NCBI GenBank assembly: GCA_029204225.1
Contig: CM055094.1
Location: 69,599,566-69,663,565 of the forward strand
Source of the DNA: Diphasiastrum complanatum
Lineage: Eukaryota; Streptophyta; Lycopodiopsida; Lycopodiales; Lycopodiaceae
Reading direction: 5' to 3'
Length of the DNA stretch: 64,000 nucleotides
The position numbers and the translations under genes were made by a program. Of this stretch, positions 63,671-64,000 are shown piece by piece (within the stretch, counting starts at the first letter, position 1; each line of letters opens with the position of its first letter). The notes beneath the pieces were generated by a model that worked only from the letters and a program-made list of their open reading frames with translations, had not been told where the DNA came from and made no database searches.

Positions 63671-64000
63671 TGAAAAATACAGATCCTAAGTGGATCTAAA
63701 CTCCAAGATCATTGGCTTGAATGCTTGCACTCCAAACTACATAAGCTAGGAATTGGCAACACATTCTATGCTACCTAGAATGCAAAGAACTTGATCAAAA
63801 AGCATTTATCACAAATGGAAACTTCCATAAACATCAAGTGCAGCCCAAAATAGCATTATACAGTCCATAATACATCAGCCTATCACTTTTGGAAAGCACC
63901 TAAGATCATACACAATAGCTTGAAGACAATACACACAACAATGCTCTCAATGGAGGAAGAAACAATGACAATGATCTATTGATCTCAATGAAGCATACAA
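63671..64000. other. Sequence not found elsewhere in the window
   Basis: From TGAAAAATACAGATCC onward there is no match to copy 2. This is either the 5' end of another insertion (the TG start would fit an LTR) or the end of the duplicated array. No coding signal in the 330 bases available. Confidence 0.6.

Overview
The window is repeat-rich nuclear DNA of a land plant. It contains a germin-like protein gene with a secretory signal peptide, several Ty1/copia families, Ty3/gypsy, L1-type LINE and CACTA remnants, and an LTR element whose primer-binding site matches plant initiator tRNA-Met. Nothing looks bacterial, viral or organellar. The germin-like protein does not fix the lineage by eye. The density of decayed retrotransposons suggests a large genome such as a conifer, fern, lycophyte or bryophyte.

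The dominant structure is a head-to-tail array of three related segments. Copy 1 is 1-20335 (its left part may continue outside the window), copy 2 is 20336-51381, and copy 3 is 51382-64000 (runs off or breaks at 63670). The shared order is: Copia-A RT/RNase H remnant (-), hairpin-rich repeat R1 (+), LINE remnant with a (GA)n tract (-), LTR-like repeat B (+), Copia-B pol remnant (-), LTR-B in opposite orientation (-) interrupted by non-autonomous LTR element E, an unannotated 3 kb with a 66-bp minisatellite, partial R1 (-), CACTA fragment (+), Copia-C gag-pol remnant (-), gypsy fragment (-), Copia-D gag-protease remnant (+), R1 (-), and the germin-like gene (-).

The copies differ by large indels. 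Copy 1 lacks about 8.4 kb between the LTR of E and Copia-C. Copy 3 lacks all of Copia-B and the left part of E. Copy 2 carries an extra 1.3-kb local duplication, and it also has 177-bp and about 900-bp segments that are absent from copy 1.

The only genes that look functional are the two germin-like genes (17862-18545 and 47830-48513). They encode 227-residue secreted cupins differing at one residue, with the same TATA region upstream. Every transposon reading frame is broken by stops, frameshifts or loss of catalytic residues. Many lesions are shared between copies, so the elements were dead before the segment was duplicated.

No undescribed defence or metabolic system is visible. The points most worth following are the array and its mosaic relationships, element E with its repeated GTGCT/AGCAC hairpins, the R1 hairpin repeat, and the inverted LTR-B pair. 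All comparisons were made by eye, and remnant boundaries are approximate to tens of bases unless an exact terminal motif is quoted.
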